The position numbers and the translations under genes were made by a program. Positions 1-8,245 of a stretch of 64,000 bases of DNA are shown in pieces. Position 1 is the first letter of the stretch; each line of letters opens with the position of its first letter. The stretch is from Faecalicatena contorta (lineage in GTDB: Bacteria; Bacillota; Clostridia; Lachnospirales; Lachnospiraceae): assembly GCF_021531895.1 (NCBI RefSeq), contig NZ_JAFBIX010000009.1:1-64000 (forward strand), read 5' to 3'. The notes under the pieces were generated by a model. That model ran no database searches. It was given only the letters and a program-made list of their open reading frames with translations, and was not told where the DNA came from.

Positions 1-87
1 AGCAAATACAATATCGAATCCAGCATCTTCAAATCCTAAATCCATGAAACCTAATCCAGAGAAAAAAGAATACACTTCTATATCCAT
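1..87 (-). CDS. C5-cytosine DNA methyltransferase, N-terminal fragment (runs off window)
   Basis: Only the first 29 codons are in the window. They read as methyltransferase motif I, the S-adenosylmethionine loop, with FFSGLGFMDLGFEDAGF at about residues 8-24, as in C5-cytosine methyltransferases. The ATG at 85-87 follows AAAGGAAA and lies 6 bp after the stop of the upstream Mrr-type nuclease, so it is the next gene of the same operon. This would be the second C5-methyltransferase of the cluster. The catalytic PCQ and target-recognition parts are outside the window, so specificity and integrity cannot be judged. Confidence 0.75.
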   Translation of the reverse strand, partial: MDIEVYSFFSGLGFMDLGFEDAGFDIVFA

Positions 88-93
88 TTTCCT

Positions 94-1350
94 TTACCTT
101 TTTCTATTTATTAATTTACTATAAGTCTGCACTCTTTTTGCCATTCTATTTGAATCTGTTTCATCTATAGATACTAACCACTCCGATATATTTTCACTTG
201 TTATTGAATTACTTCGTAAAATATACGCTATATCACTTGCAGAAATAATCAAAATAGGATGTCCATCTTCGATAACTTCTTGATATGCTTGTTTATCCAC
301 AAAGCTTGTTGTTAACATCACACCAAACTGCCTATATCTAATCCGAGAAATCAAACGGGACATCTGTCTCACTCCAACCGAAACATTTTCTGAATAGCAT
401 TTTGCTTCCAAAGCACAATCTATTCTTAATGGATAATTAGCTTTTCCACCTGAACCTATAACATAATATCCTAAAGCATCCCGGCCACCATCTCTCCACG
501 GCCGAGTAAGTGAAAAATCCTGAAATTTATCATCCATTTTTTCCAATAAATCTTTTGCACATACCTCAAATCCATAGGGATTATCTTTATAATATTCTCT
601 AATTTTATTTAAACATATACTTCCCTCATTATCACTTTGAAGTTGATCATATTTTGAAGGAACTTTCGGTAATCTTTTCGCAATTAAAGGCGTAATTCCA
701 TTTCTTCCTTGTTTTATAAAACGTTTCCATGCATCAGGAGCATAATCTAAACTGTGGTCATGATTATATATCAACGCATTAAGCCACTCTCGGCTAATTG
801 GTGCTGTTGTTTCCAACACAGTAAAATATGCCTCATAATTTTGAAACCTTTTTTCATCAATGGTACGCCAAAATGCAACCAAATCTTTATCCGGTGAAAT
901 TCTGGGATTTCCCGGTGCTGCCAATCCCAAGAACTGTACATCCCACCCATTTCCTGTTTTCTTAAATATAAAAAATGGCGGTATATTTCTAATGGAACCA
1001 TCTTTACTGTTTAAACATTCAAACACAAACTCTAAAAGCAAATTCCCCTTCCGCGGCGTATCTAAAATTGTTCTTCCCGGATTACGATTATCACCATAAT
1101 AACGAAATATTCCAGTTTCTTCATCTAGGTAATCTGGCCATGCAAGTTCTTGCATAGAAGTATAGAGTACTACAAAAGCAGGAAGACCGCTTCCGTCTTT
1201 ACGCATAATCTTTCTAAAGCCACCTGAATTACTACACCCTGGCATGAGTTTTGATAAAACTTCTGACGCTTTTCCACTAGCTTTTCCGCCTTTATATATT
1301 GTATCAACAACTAAATCCGCTTCTTTTAAGTTTTCAAATGCGACTTCCAT
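94..1350 (-). CDS. Mrr/AspBHI-like restriction endonuclease
   Basis: A 418-residue protein whose last third carries a PD-(D/E)XK nuclease core of the Mrr catalytic type: RDGGRDALG places an Asp near residue 291, and DCALEAK gives Glu315 and Lys317. The first 250 residues form a separate domain without recognised motifs, probably the DNA-recognition module. Proteins of this plan include modification-dependent enzymes such as AspBHI, but equating this one with them is inference. The ATG at 1350 is chosen because GGAG stands five bases upstream. The open frame extends back to a TTG overlapping the preceding stop, but that TTG has a badly spaced ribosome site. It lies between a type II nuclease and a second methyltransferase. 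Confidence 0.7.
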   Translation of the reverse strand: MEVAFENLKEADLVVDTIYKGGKASGKASEVLSKLMPGCSNSGGFRKIMRKDGSGLPAFVVLYTSMQELAWPDYLDEETGIFRYYGDNRNPGRTILDTPRKGNLLLEFVFECLNSKDGSIRNIPPFFIFKKTGNGWDVQFLGLAAPGNPRISPDKDLVAFWRTIDEKRFQNYEAYFTVLETTAPISREWLNALIYNHDHSLDYAPDAWKRFIKQGRNGITPLIAKRLPKVPSKYDQLQSDNEGSICLNKIREYYKDNPYGFEVCAKDLLEKMDDKFQDFSLTRPWRDGGRDALGYYVIGSGGKANYPLRIDCALEAKCYSENVSVGVRQMSRLISRIRYRQFGVMLTTSFVDKQAYQEVIEDGHPILIISASDIAYILRSNSITSENISEWLVSIDETDSNRMAKRVQTYSKLINRKR

Positions 1351-1406
1351 TTTTTCTCCTGCCATTCTTATACTACTTGCTGTAATCCTTTTGAAATACT
1401 GAAAAA

Positions 1407-2147
1407 TCAATCTCCCGAATTAAACTCTACCAGCTTCTCCCAATCAATACTTCCATCTTCCTTACAGAAACTGTTAGAGAATTCTCTGACCAGTCTATTC
1501 GCTGCTTTATTGTAGCTTTCCTTATAGTCTGCTACATACTGTTCCGGCATCGTTCCCATATATCCAATAATCTTTATGTAAAATTCCTCGTCACCTGTCA
1601 ATTCAGCCCAGAATCGTTTCCCCGCCAATTCTTGATACATTTTCGGTTTTCCTCTACCGGAATCCTTCTTTTTCCCATAACAATAACCGATATATGCTTC
1701 ATATCTTGCTTTTGCCTGTTGTGCCAGCTTAGAAGCAGCTGTGAAATTCTGTTCCTGACGTTTTTTACTATCTGCATTAAATACAGAGGGCCCGCTTTTG
1801 ACCGCTATAGCAGAAATTGTATTAGTCTCCTTATTTTGAATCATAATATCAATGCCTTCTGCCAGTGCTTTGTTTCCGCCACTTGCAGCAATAGCAATCG
1901 GTTCAAAGAAACAGTTTCCAAAAATTGTTTCTTCACTGGAGCTTACAAATGCGGTCAAAACAGAATCCACAATTTCAGCTGCGCTCTGCATTGCTTTTGC
2001 ACGATATAAATATGGATTTTTCCGTTTCATTACCTTCTGTATGTTTAATCCATCTATTTTCTCGATTAATGTCCCATAAAATGTTTCCAATGCAGATGCA
2101 ATCGCCTGAATTACTGCCTGTTCATCATATGAATTATTTAACGGCAT
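1407..2147 (-). CDS. Type II restriction endonuclease, PmeII/EcoO109I-like
   Basis: A 246-residue soluble protein. The region GIDIMIQN (Asp100) followed by IAVKSGP (Lys117) matches the minimal catalytic core I associate with the PmeII/EcoO109I group of type II enzymes, and the C-terminal pattern (FW..L, then YN...DGS.DWEKL) resembles EcoO109I. The start ATG follows GGAGG at good spacing and lies 14 bp inside the end of the methyltransferase gene, so the two are translationally coupled and presumably share a target. EcoO109I cuts RGGNCCY; whether this enzyme does is not visible from sequence. Family assignment is from memory of the fold pattern. Confidence 0.7.
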   Translation of the reverse strand: MPLNNSYDEQAVIQAIASALETFYGTLIEKIDGLNIQKVMKRKNPYLYRAKAMQSAAEIVDSVLTAFVSSSEETIFGNCFFEPIAIAASGGNKALAEGIDIMIQNKETNTISAIAVKSGPSVFNADSKKRQEQNFTAASKLAQQAKARYEAYIGYCYGKKKDSGRGKPKMYQELAGKRFWAELTGDEEFYIKIIGYMGTMPEQYVADYKESYNKAANRLVREFSNSFCKEDGSIDWEKLVEFNSGD

Positions 2148-3342
2148 ATAAATTTCCTCCCAACTCTATTGCATTTCTAATTTTGTTATGCACATTCGTA
2201 CCTCTAAATCGCTTTGTTTGAACCAAAGATGTTCTATCCGCTACAGAAAGAACTGCCTTTCCAATAGCTTCTGCCAATCCCACTGGAACAGCATTACCTA
2301 TCTGCCGGTATTTTGCAACTGTCGTCCCTGTAAATACCCAGTCATCTGGAAACTGCTGAATCCTTGCATATTCCTTTACGCTCAACGGTCTATTTTGCGT
2401 AGGATGGCACATCATAGTCGCTTTCTGAACCGGAGAGGTAACTACCGTTGGGGAAGGCTGATCATACGACAACCTTCTATAAAATCCAACTTTTCCACCT
2501 CCGGATTTATATGCACCTCCCATAGCAATAGGAATCATATCTTCCGGTAAATCTCTCCAATTTCCACCTTCTGGAACCATCTTTAAGAACTTCAATCGTT
2601 CTTCACTCAATGTTGCACACTCACCCTGGTCAAATTCCAAATCCTCAATCACGCTTCTAACAGTCTGCCACTGATACTCTTTATTTTGGTGCATCTGAAA
2701 ATGTGTAGGAATCGGGAGAAAAATATCTTCATTATCACGACTTCCGATTAATACAAATCTTTCCCTAAACTGTGGAACACCATAATTTACAGCATCAAGC
2801 ACCCCATATACTGTTTTATATCCTAGCTTATCAAATTCCGACAAAATCACATCCAGCACTGTGCCTAATCTCTGGTCAGGATCACTTTCATCCCGTTCAG
2901 ACAATGGTACATGCTTTAATGGCGCAGACATAATTCCCTTTACATTTTCCATTACAAAAAACCGAGGACGAATATAGTCTATCATACGGATAAAATCCAT
3001 AAATAAACTTCCCCTTGGATCGTTTATGCCCAATCGTTTTCCTGCTGTGGAAAAAGGCTGGCAAGGCGGGCCACCGCAAATTAAAAACGGTTCACCTACA
3101 GATAATCCTGTCATATCTAAGAGCTGTTGCGGCTGAATCTCCCTAATGTCTCCGCCCAACACCTTATGTCCATTGGCTCTCATAGTTTTTACGCATGATG
3201 CATCAAAATCCTGACCAATCACAACATTTAAGCCGGCCTTACCTAATCCAATATCTAATCCCATAGCCCCGGAAAACAAAGAAATAACATCTCTATTATC
3301 AGCATACCTACTATAAATATTCTGTTTAAAATTATTATGCAT
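2134..3342 (-). CDS. DNA (cytosine-5-)-methyltransferase
   Basis: A complete 402-residue C5-methyltransferase. Motif I (SLFSGAMGLDIGLGKAG) is near residues 21-37, motif IV has GGPPCQPFS with catalytic Cys94, motif VI has ENVKG near 132-136, motif VIII has QFRERFVLIGSR, and motifs IX-X end with RIQQFPDDW and YRQIGNAVP. The start overlaps the controller stop as TAATG and the end overlaps the nuclease start. It should methylate cytosine in the site cut by the adjacent nuclease and protect the host. A divergent vsr gene fits, since 5-methylcytosine deaminates to T:G mismatches. Confidence 0.93.
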   Translation of the reverse strand: MHNNFKQNIYSRYADNRDVISLFSGAMGLDIGLGKAGLNVVIGQDFDASCVKTMRANGHKVLGGDIREIQPQQLLDMTGLSVGEPFLICGGPPCQPFSTAGKRLGINDPRGSLFMDFIRMIDYIRPRFFVMENVKGIMSAPLKHVPLSERDESDPDQRLGTVLDVILSEFDKLGYKTVYGVLDAVNYGVPQFRERFVLIGSRDNEDIFLPIPTHFQMHQNKEYQWQTVRSVIEDLEFDQGECATLSEERLKFLKMVPEGGNWRDLPEDMIPIAMGGAYKSGGGKVGFYRRLSYDQPSPTVVTSPVQKATMMCHPTQNRPLSVKEYARIQQFPDDWVFTGTTVAKYRQIGNAVPVGLAEAIGKAVLSVADRTSLVQTKRFRGTNVHNKIRNAIELGGNLYAVK

Positions 3343-3551
3343 TAAATCTTCTCTCCGTTTTCTAATACGAATTTTCTCTCAAAAGAGCTATTTACCGCAT
3401 CTGCAATATCTTCTAATTCAGCTATGGTAAAACTTTCTCTTTTCATTTTTCCATTAAAATTCTGTGGTGTTGTACCTATCCGCCGTGCAAGTTCAGCTAC
3501 ACTAATATCAGACCTTACGCACAGCACCTTGATCTGTTCAGAAATCGTCAT
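3342..3551 (-). CDS. XRE-family controller protein of the R-M operon
   Basis: A 69-residue protein with a Cro/C1-type helix-turn-helix (VAELARRIGTTPQNFNGKM, about residues 18-36). Small XRE proteins in front of type II methyltransferase genes are usually C proteins that time methyltransferase and nuclease expression. GAGG stands eight bases before the ATG, and the gene shares one base with the methyltransferase start (TAATG). A strong promoter with an internal dyad lies directly upstream at 3590-3618, the expected position for autoregulation. C-protein function is inferred from context. Confidence 0.8.
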   Translation of the reverse strand: MTISEQIKVLCVRSDISVAELARRIGTTPQNFNGKMKRESFTIAELEDIADAVNSSFERKFVLENGEKI

Positions 3552-3589
3552 TTCGGGTACCTCGTCATTAAATCAACTCTTACCTTACC

Positions 3590-3618
3590 AGTATAAATCA
3601 TGGCATTTATATCGTCAA
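3590..3618 (-). promoter_or_regulatory. Promoter of the R-M operon with overlapping operator dyad
   Basis: On the minus strand TTGACG (3613-3618) and TATACT (3590-3595) are separated by exactly 17 bp. The spacer and -10 contain a perfect 7-bp inverted repeat, TATAAAT and ATTTATA around a 6-bp centre (3592-3611). This position would let the XRE controller bind over the -10 and repress, or tune, its own operon. Confidence 0.65.
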
Positions 3619-3650
3619 CCGAATAATTCACTCTGTGTGGTCATGGGTAC

Positions 3651-3679
3651 TTGTAACTTTTCATCTACCTTGATAAAAT
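3651..3679 (+). promoter_or_regulatory. Possible vsr promoter
   Basis: TTGTAA (3651-3656) and TAAAAT (3674-3679) with a 17-bp spacer stand just upstream of vsr. Each box is one to two bases from consensus, so this is plausible but unproven. It is divergent from the R-M operon promoter about 35 bp away. Confidence 0.4.
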
Positions 3680-3711
3680 AACTTATATCAAAAAAGGCGG
3701 TGAATACATAT

Positions 3712-4167
3712 ATGGCTCGTGATCCCAAAGTAGTATCCAAAAACATGAGTAAAATCCATAGCAAAGATACTTCAATAGAAATTCAACTACGAAAAGCTCT
3801 CTGGCACAAAGGATACCGTTATCGTAAAAATTATAAGGAACTTCCTGGCTCTCCGGATATCGTTCTTACCAAATATAGAATTGCTATTTTTTGTGATAGC
3901 GAATTTTTCCATGGTAAAGACTGGGAAATATTAAAACTCCGCCTTGAAAAAGGGAAAAATCTAGACTATTGGATTAAGAAAATAGAGCGCAACCGTTCCC
4001 GGGACTGGGAAAATGATAAAAAACTCCTTTTTCTCGGCTACACTGTTATTCATTTCTGGGGACAAGATATCAAGAAACATACGGATGAATGCCTTCAAGC
4101 TATTGAAGAATCTATCTGGGACAGTAAATTTTCAAATGATCCCGAAGTTTCAGAAGAATACGAATAA
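3712..4167 (+). CDS. vsr: Very short patch repair endonuclease
   Basis: A 151-residue Vsr protein that nicks next to T:G mismatches arising from deaminated 5-methylcytosine. Family landmarks are the N-terminal VSKNMSKIHSKDTSIE, the core LPGSPDIVLTKYRIAIFCDSE with the catalytic Asp, and the FFHG plus FWG..I motifs. The ATG at 3712 is preferred because AAGGCGG lies 11 bases upstream; a GTG at 3700 would start inside that site. It is divergent from the R-M operon and ends in a strong terminator. It supports the neighbouring methyltransferases being active C5 enzymes. Confidence 0.92.
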   Translation: MARDPKVVSKNMSKIHSKDTSIEIQLRKALWHKGYRYRKNYKELPGSPDIVLTKYRIAIFCDSEFFHGKDWEILKLRLEKGKNLDYWIKKIERNRSRDWENDKKLLFLGYTVIHFWGQDIKKHTDECLQAIEESIWDSKFSNDPEVSEEYE

Positions 4168-4207
4168 TATCATCTTCATTATTAGTTGTAGACTCTCCCC
4201 TCATAAA

Positions 4208-4255
4208 ATAACCTTGGACTTACAGTTTTATCCTGCTATCCAAGGTTATATTTTT
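4208..4255 (+). terminator. Intrinsic terminator after vsr
   Basis: ATAACCTTGGA (4208-4218) pairs perfectly with TCCAAGGTTAT (4239-4249) across a 20-base loop and is followed by ATTTTTT. It ends vsr and also separates the R-M cargo from the relaxase gene that ends at 4265 on the other strand. Confidence 0.85.
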
Positions 4256-4264
4256 TAAGCATCA

Positions 4265-5833
4265 TTATCGTTCCATACCCACATCTCTTGATTTTTTCTT
4301 CTTCGGTCTCTGCTCCACAATCTGCTTCTTCTCCTCTAACCGTTCATGGATACTTCGCCTCTGTCCGGTCCTTCCCTGCACTTCCTGTTTCTCCACATCC
4401 CGCACATTTGCCGGAATCGTCAGATACAATTTCTCCTGTTTTGCCTCAGAAGCATCCCACTCTTTCTGTTCCTGCTGTACTTTCTTTAATTCCACTTTTG
4501 CAACCTTCATTGCCTTAGTAACTCCCAATGCATTTTGATATCCGTACTGCATTGGAAGAAGATCCAGAGTATCCTTTGCCTTGTCAAGCTGCGTTTTCTT
4601 TTCTACGATTTTCCCTTCCAGTTCCTTCTGTTCTTTCCTGTGAAACCATTTCTTTTTCACTTCTGCCAGTTCCTTTTCCAGTTTCATTATGGTTTTCTCA
4701 ATAGCATATACCTTCTGTTCCTGCTTTTTCATTTTATTGAGAGCCTGTTGCAAACGCATAACCTCAGCTTCCTGTTTTTCCGAAGAAGGTCTTTCCCCTT
4801 TTGGTTTTGCCGGCAATGGTTCCGGTGTAATGTCAATCCGCACATCATGATCAATCAGAGGATTTCCATCCGGATCTCTGTCACAATATTTTGTCTCGCG
4901 TAGAAATTCTACAAATCCTCTTAAGTATCCGATTGCTTTCTGAAGAATCCTAGTAAATAATTTTGGATCCTGCCCATGTTCCCGGAGCGACTCTGCCACC
5001 GGTTCATCAATCTGTGATTGCTTTGCCATCATCACTTCTACTTCTGCTGCACCTGTAAGTAATGCCCGATCTACATTCCGGTTCCATTCCTGCCGGAGAT
5101 AATTATCCGCTTTGATTTCTGCTTCTTTCGGATTGTTCTTCCCTATCTTTTTGGTAGCAAGATAAGGACCGCCTTTTTGAAATACCTGCAGCTTCTCATT
5201 TTCATCTTTTACAATCCCGTTAATCGCATCCGTCATTACCTGTTTCATATTCTCCAGAAAAGCATTGGTCTTAAATTCTTCTTTCTTTGGCTGGAAGAAA
5301 TTCGTCTCATAGACTTCCCCTTTTTTGATGATTTTACATCCGGGTCGGACATTCCCATTCTCGTCAAGAATCTCCTTTTTCGTCCGTACATGCCTCCCAG
5401 ATTCATTATAAAACATATTTCTGCTTGCAATTTTCCGTTCCACTTCCTGCCGGATTTCCCGCTCGGAAAAGATCAGATGGATATGTAGATTCGTTTTGCT
5501 CTTATTATGATGCAGGGCTGCACAGCACCCCACATCATATTTCTCCAGAAAAACCGAAGTCATATACTTCAGCAACAGTTCATGATCATACTCGATCAGA
5601 CTCGGCGGTAACATGATAATCAGTTCCCTCGCTTCAATACAAGTTCCTTCTGTTCCGCTTTTTGCAAAATCCCGCTGATTCTGTTCAGCAAGAAGCTCCC
5701 AGTAGCTGTCCTCCACATTGGCAAAGACCGCATACAGATTTTCCTGCCGCTCGGGACTACTGATATAATTCACTCTGCCTTTTACATCATGAAGTTTGCT
5801 TTCCATCACAAAACTATGATTTCGTCTGTTCAC
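4265..5833 (-). CDS. mobA: MobA/MobL-type relaxase (mobilization protein)
   Basis: A 522-residue relaxase of the MobA/MobL (MobQ-like) group that would nick oriT and lead the strand in conjugal transfer. The N-terminal HUH fold is visible: LHHNKSKTNLHIHLIFSER gives the metal-binding histidine pair at about 117 and 119. The C-terminal half is charged and coiled-coil rich (residues about 350-470). The GTG at 5833 is chosen because AAAGGAGG stands four bases upstream; the open frame continues further without a ribosome site. Self-transfer genes (type IV secretion) are absent, so the element is mobilizable rather than conjugative. Confidence 0.85.
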   Translation of the reverse strand: MNRRNHSFVMESKLHDVKGRVNYISSPERQENLYAVFANVEDSYWELLAEQNQRDFAKSGTEGTCIEARELIIMLPPSLIEYDHELLLKYMTSVFLEKYDVGCCAALHHNKSKTNLHIHLIFSEREIRQEVERKIASRNMFYNESGRHVRTKKEILDENGNVRPGCKIIKKGEVYETNFFQPKKEEFKTNAFLENMKQVMTDAINGIVKDENEKLQVFQKGGPYLATKKIGKNNPKEAEIKADNYLRQEWNRNVDRALLTGAAEVEVMMAKQSQIDEPVAESLREHGQDPKLFTRILQKAIGYLRGFVEFLRETKYCDRDPDGNPLIDHDVRIDITPEPLPAKPKGERPSSEKQEAEVMRLQQALNKMKKQEQKVYAIEKTIMKLEKELAEVKKKWFHRKEQKELEGKIVEKKTQLDKAKDTLDLLPMQYGYQNALGVTKAMKVAKVELKKVQQEQKEWDASEAKQEKLYLTIPANVRDVEKQEVQGRTGQRRSIHERLEEKKQIVEQRPKKKKSRDVGMER

Positions 5834-6142
5834 AATACCTCCTTTCCGCCCGGATACGCTGCCAAAAGAAATCATCATCGAAACTGACAGCCATAGCATT
5901 CTCAAGGCATGCAAAGCGCCCCTGCGAGGCCTTCCGGGAGGACGAAAGACATAGAGTATAAGCTTTAGCTTGTGCGTTGGGTGTATTTCGCTCTCAATCG
6001 CCGAGGGCTCATTTTATCATACCCGGATTAACCTATCTCTTCTGATGACTGATTTTTTCTAATTGGCGTATCCGCCATTCTCATTGATGCCCGTATCCGG
6101 GCTGTATATTATCTCTGCTTTATTTTCAAATTTTTTTTGCTC
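5834..6142. other. Gene-free region upstream of mobA; possible oriT
   Basis: No coding potential was found. The segment contains CAAAGCGCCCCTGCG near 5912-5926, which resembles the AA..GCGCCC core of IncQ-type nic sites used by MobQ relaxases, flanked by an imperfect AAGGC/GCCTT repeat. Further short repeats (AAGCT-TT-AGCTT near 5960; CCCGGAT and ATCCGGG near 6020-6100) are present. oriT normally lies beside the relaxase start, which fits, but the match is only to a short core. Confidence 0.3.
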
Positions 6143-6203
6143 CTGTTCACACTTTCCTGTTCACATTTCACCCGGATATTTGTGAACAGAAACCTGTGAA
6201 CAG
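6143..6203. repeat. Symmetric double inverted repeat CTGTTCAC/GTGAACAG
   Basis: Two copies of CTGTTCAC (6143-6150, 6157-6164) face two copies of GTGAACAG (6182-6189, 6196-6203). The copies on each arm are offset by 14 bp and the whole is exactly symmetric around 6173. It lies just downstream of the VapE-like helicase and upstream of the relaxase. It may be a replication origin, oriT component or binding array for an element-encoded protein. Confidence 0.8.
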
Positions 6204-6229
6204 AGCTCAAAACATTTTAAAAGTAATCA

Positions 6230-7594
6230 TTAATCAAATGGTAGTTCCATATTTTCATCCACTTTCATGAATCCTTCCTCATCTTTTTTCGGTTGAACCC
6301 GTTTCCACGATCTCTGCGTACCGATAACACCACCGAATCTGTGATTGCCATGTTTTGTCCAGCCGATGATCTCATTGTCCATCAGATCCCCGATTTCTTT
6401 TGACTGCCATTTGGGAACGATGCCTTCCTGATGAAATACCTGCTGATAGATAATCGTAGAACAGACATAATCTTCTTCATACGAATCAAGAAATGCCTGG
6501 ATCATGCCCGTCTGAGTATCCTCCGGCATAAATTCTCTCTGAAGCAGCTTAACGTGATCCTCCATCTCCGGTGAAAAAGTCAGCGGATAATTTCCGCTTC
6601 GATAGATTTCCATTGCCTCTGCCCATGCCTGGATAATGTATAATCTGGATTCCGCTTCATTTTCATAAATGGTGGTTTCCGCTTTTTCCGGAAATACCCT
6701 GACCGGAGCAAATCTCCGGTTTCCAGTACGGTCAAATGGAAGGAAATTCAGGTCGTTGGAAGTACCGCAAAAGACACACTGACGATACCTGTCCTCTGCC
6801 CGTCTTTCATAGGGAATCCGGTAAATATCCTTCTGCCGGCTCAGGAAGGATTTCGTCTCTTCAATACTCTTGGCATTTGCTACTGCGTTCATTTCTGACA
6901 TTTCCACAATCCAGTGTCCCTGCAGATATTCATAAACCTTCTTATCATCGATCCGTTTCATATCGTCCGTAAACCATTCATCCTTGATTGCCAAATAGCG
7001 GAAGAAGGTGGATTTTCCGGTTCCCTGCCCTCCGACCAGACAGAGCATGATGTCATATTTGGCTCCCGGCTCATACAGCCTTCGGATGGCTCCCATCATG
7101 TGCATCTTCATCACTTCCCCGGTATATCCAATATCCTCTGCCCCGAAGAAATGTGTCAGCATATGCTGGATTCTTGGAGTCCCATCCCATTTCAGACTCT
7201 CCAGATATTCCAGGATCGGATGGAAGCTATTTTCATTCGCCACAATGTCAATCGCCTTTGTAATGACCCGGTCACTGGTCAACCCATAGTTCTTTTCCAG
7301 ATATAAAGCCAGATTGTTCATGTCTGTATCGGTCATATGGACGCCACGCCTTTTCCATGGCATTTTCTTCATAATGTCGATCTGGCAGGTCATTTCATTT
7401 CTGCAAATAGCCCCTTTCAGACAGGGATCATGCTCCAACGCATACTTGCAATTCTGTATGGACTGTCGGATTTTCCCCTTCTCCGTAACATCCAGCCGCT
7501 CCCTGATGTCCTCCACGGTCAGAAGTTCCGTCTCCACAATCGCCTCTAAGTTCTGCAAGGACTCCTCGCTCATATTCTGCAATTCTCTGTTCAT
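6230..7594 (-). CDS. VapE/virulence-associated E family helicase (replication protein)
   Basis: A 454-residue protein of the VapE/D5-like superfamily 3 ATPase group. The Walker A loop GGQGTGKST lies at about residues 188-196, followed by Walker B-like VEMSEM and the sensor segment FCGTSNDLNFLPFDRTGNRRF. Residues 120-175 carry the conserved family start YLESLKWDG. GGAGG stands before the ATG. Such proteins act with a CHC2 zinc-finger partner, encoded immediately upstream with only a 6-bp gap, in replication of mobile elements. The role in this element is inferred. Confidence 0.85.
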   Translation of the reverse strand: MNRELQNMSEESLQNLEAIVETELLTVEDIRERLDVTEKGKIRQSIQNCKYALEHDPCLKGAICRNEMTCQIDIMKKMPWKRRGVHMTDTDMNNLALYLEKNYGLTSDRVITKAIDIVANENSFHPILEYLESLKWDGTPRIQHMLTHFFGAEDIGYTGEVMKMHMMGAIRRLYEPGAKYDIMLCLVGGQGTGKSTFFRYLAIKDEWFTDDMKRIDDKKVYEYLQGHWIVEMSEMNAVANAKSIEETKSFLSRQKDIYRIPYERRAEDRYRQCVFCGTSNDLNFLPFDRTGNRRFAPVRVFPEKAETTIYENEAESRLYIIQAWAEAMEIYRSGNYPLTFSPEMEDHVKLLQREFMPEDTQTGMIQAFLDSYEEDYVCSTIIYQQVFHQEGIVPKWQSKEIGDLMDNEIIGWTKHGNHRFGGVIGTQRSWKRVQPKKDEEGFMKVDENMELPFD

Positions 7595-7600
7595 ACCTCT

Positions 7601-8185
7601 TCACCTCCTCCCTTCCGTTCCGGAAAAATCCAGAACCTCTTCGTCAGTTCCAAACATTAGAATGTCCGCCAGATAACTGACCTTGCTTTCATTCTGTAAG
7701 GCTTCTGCAAATAATGGATGCCATTCCTCTTCCGCAGATTCCGGCTTGTAAAATTCCTTCCAGAATTCCATCCACCGTAAATACCGGAGCAATACATCCG
7801 AAGCATACTTCGCCCATTGCTCAATCTTTTTCTGTACGAATTGCATCCGTTCTTCTTTCGTCAGAACCTTCTCTTTTTTCTTAACTTCCAGTTTTCGGTT
7901 TCTATTTGCCCCAGATGTCCCGATTGAAAGATTCAGAGAAAAATCATCATTGATCTTCTTCGCTGCTTCCAGTTGCGATAATCCAAACAGCACCGCCACA
8001 TAATTGACTGCATCGCCTTTTGCTCCACAGGCGAAGCAATAATAATTCTGGTCAATCTTCATACTGGGGTGCTTGTCATTATGGAACGGACAGCGCGCCA
8101 TCCCGTTCCGGCTCACTTTTAATCCATATCTTTCTGCCACCTGCCTTGCGGTGACACGTTCTTTCATTTCCTGAAAAATGTTCAT
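7601..8185 (-). CDS. CHC2 zinc-finger primase-like protein
   Basis: A 194-residue protein with a DnaG-type N-terminal zinc finger: CPFHNDKHPSM followed by YYCFACGAKGDAVNYV supplies a CHC2 metal site in the first 70 residues. No primase catalytic Toprim domain follows, so it is probably a DNA-binding primase partner for the VapE-like ATPase downstream. The ATG at 8185 has AGGAGG seven bases upstream; the frame is open 19 codons further but without a ribosome site. It forms an operon with the VapE gene. Confidence 0.8.
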   Translation of the reverse strand: MNIFQEMKERVTARQVAERYGLKVSRNGMARCPFHNDKHPSMKIDQNYYCFACGAKGDAVNYVAVLFGLSQLEAAKKINDDFSLNLSIGTSGANRNRKLEVKKKEKVLTKEERMQFVQKKIEQWAKYASDVLLRYLRWMEFWKEFYKPESAEEEWHPLFAEALQNESKVSYLADILMFGTDEEVLDFSGTEGRR

Positions 8186-8245
8186 GTACGTCCTCCTGTA
8201 TCCTTTGTTATCAAATTCCGTAATTTTCCCTCTTTCCGTCACAGG

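Noticed and set aside
1407-2147. Missing catalytic acid in the PmeII-like nuclease
   Set aside because: EcoO109I has Glu two residues before Lys, here Ala115; but as far as I recall PmeII-type proteins also lack it there, so I do not call it inactive.
1-8000. Direct repeat of the guaA 3' end (attL)
   Set aside because: No copy of the last codons of guaA was found in this part, so the left attachment site was not called.
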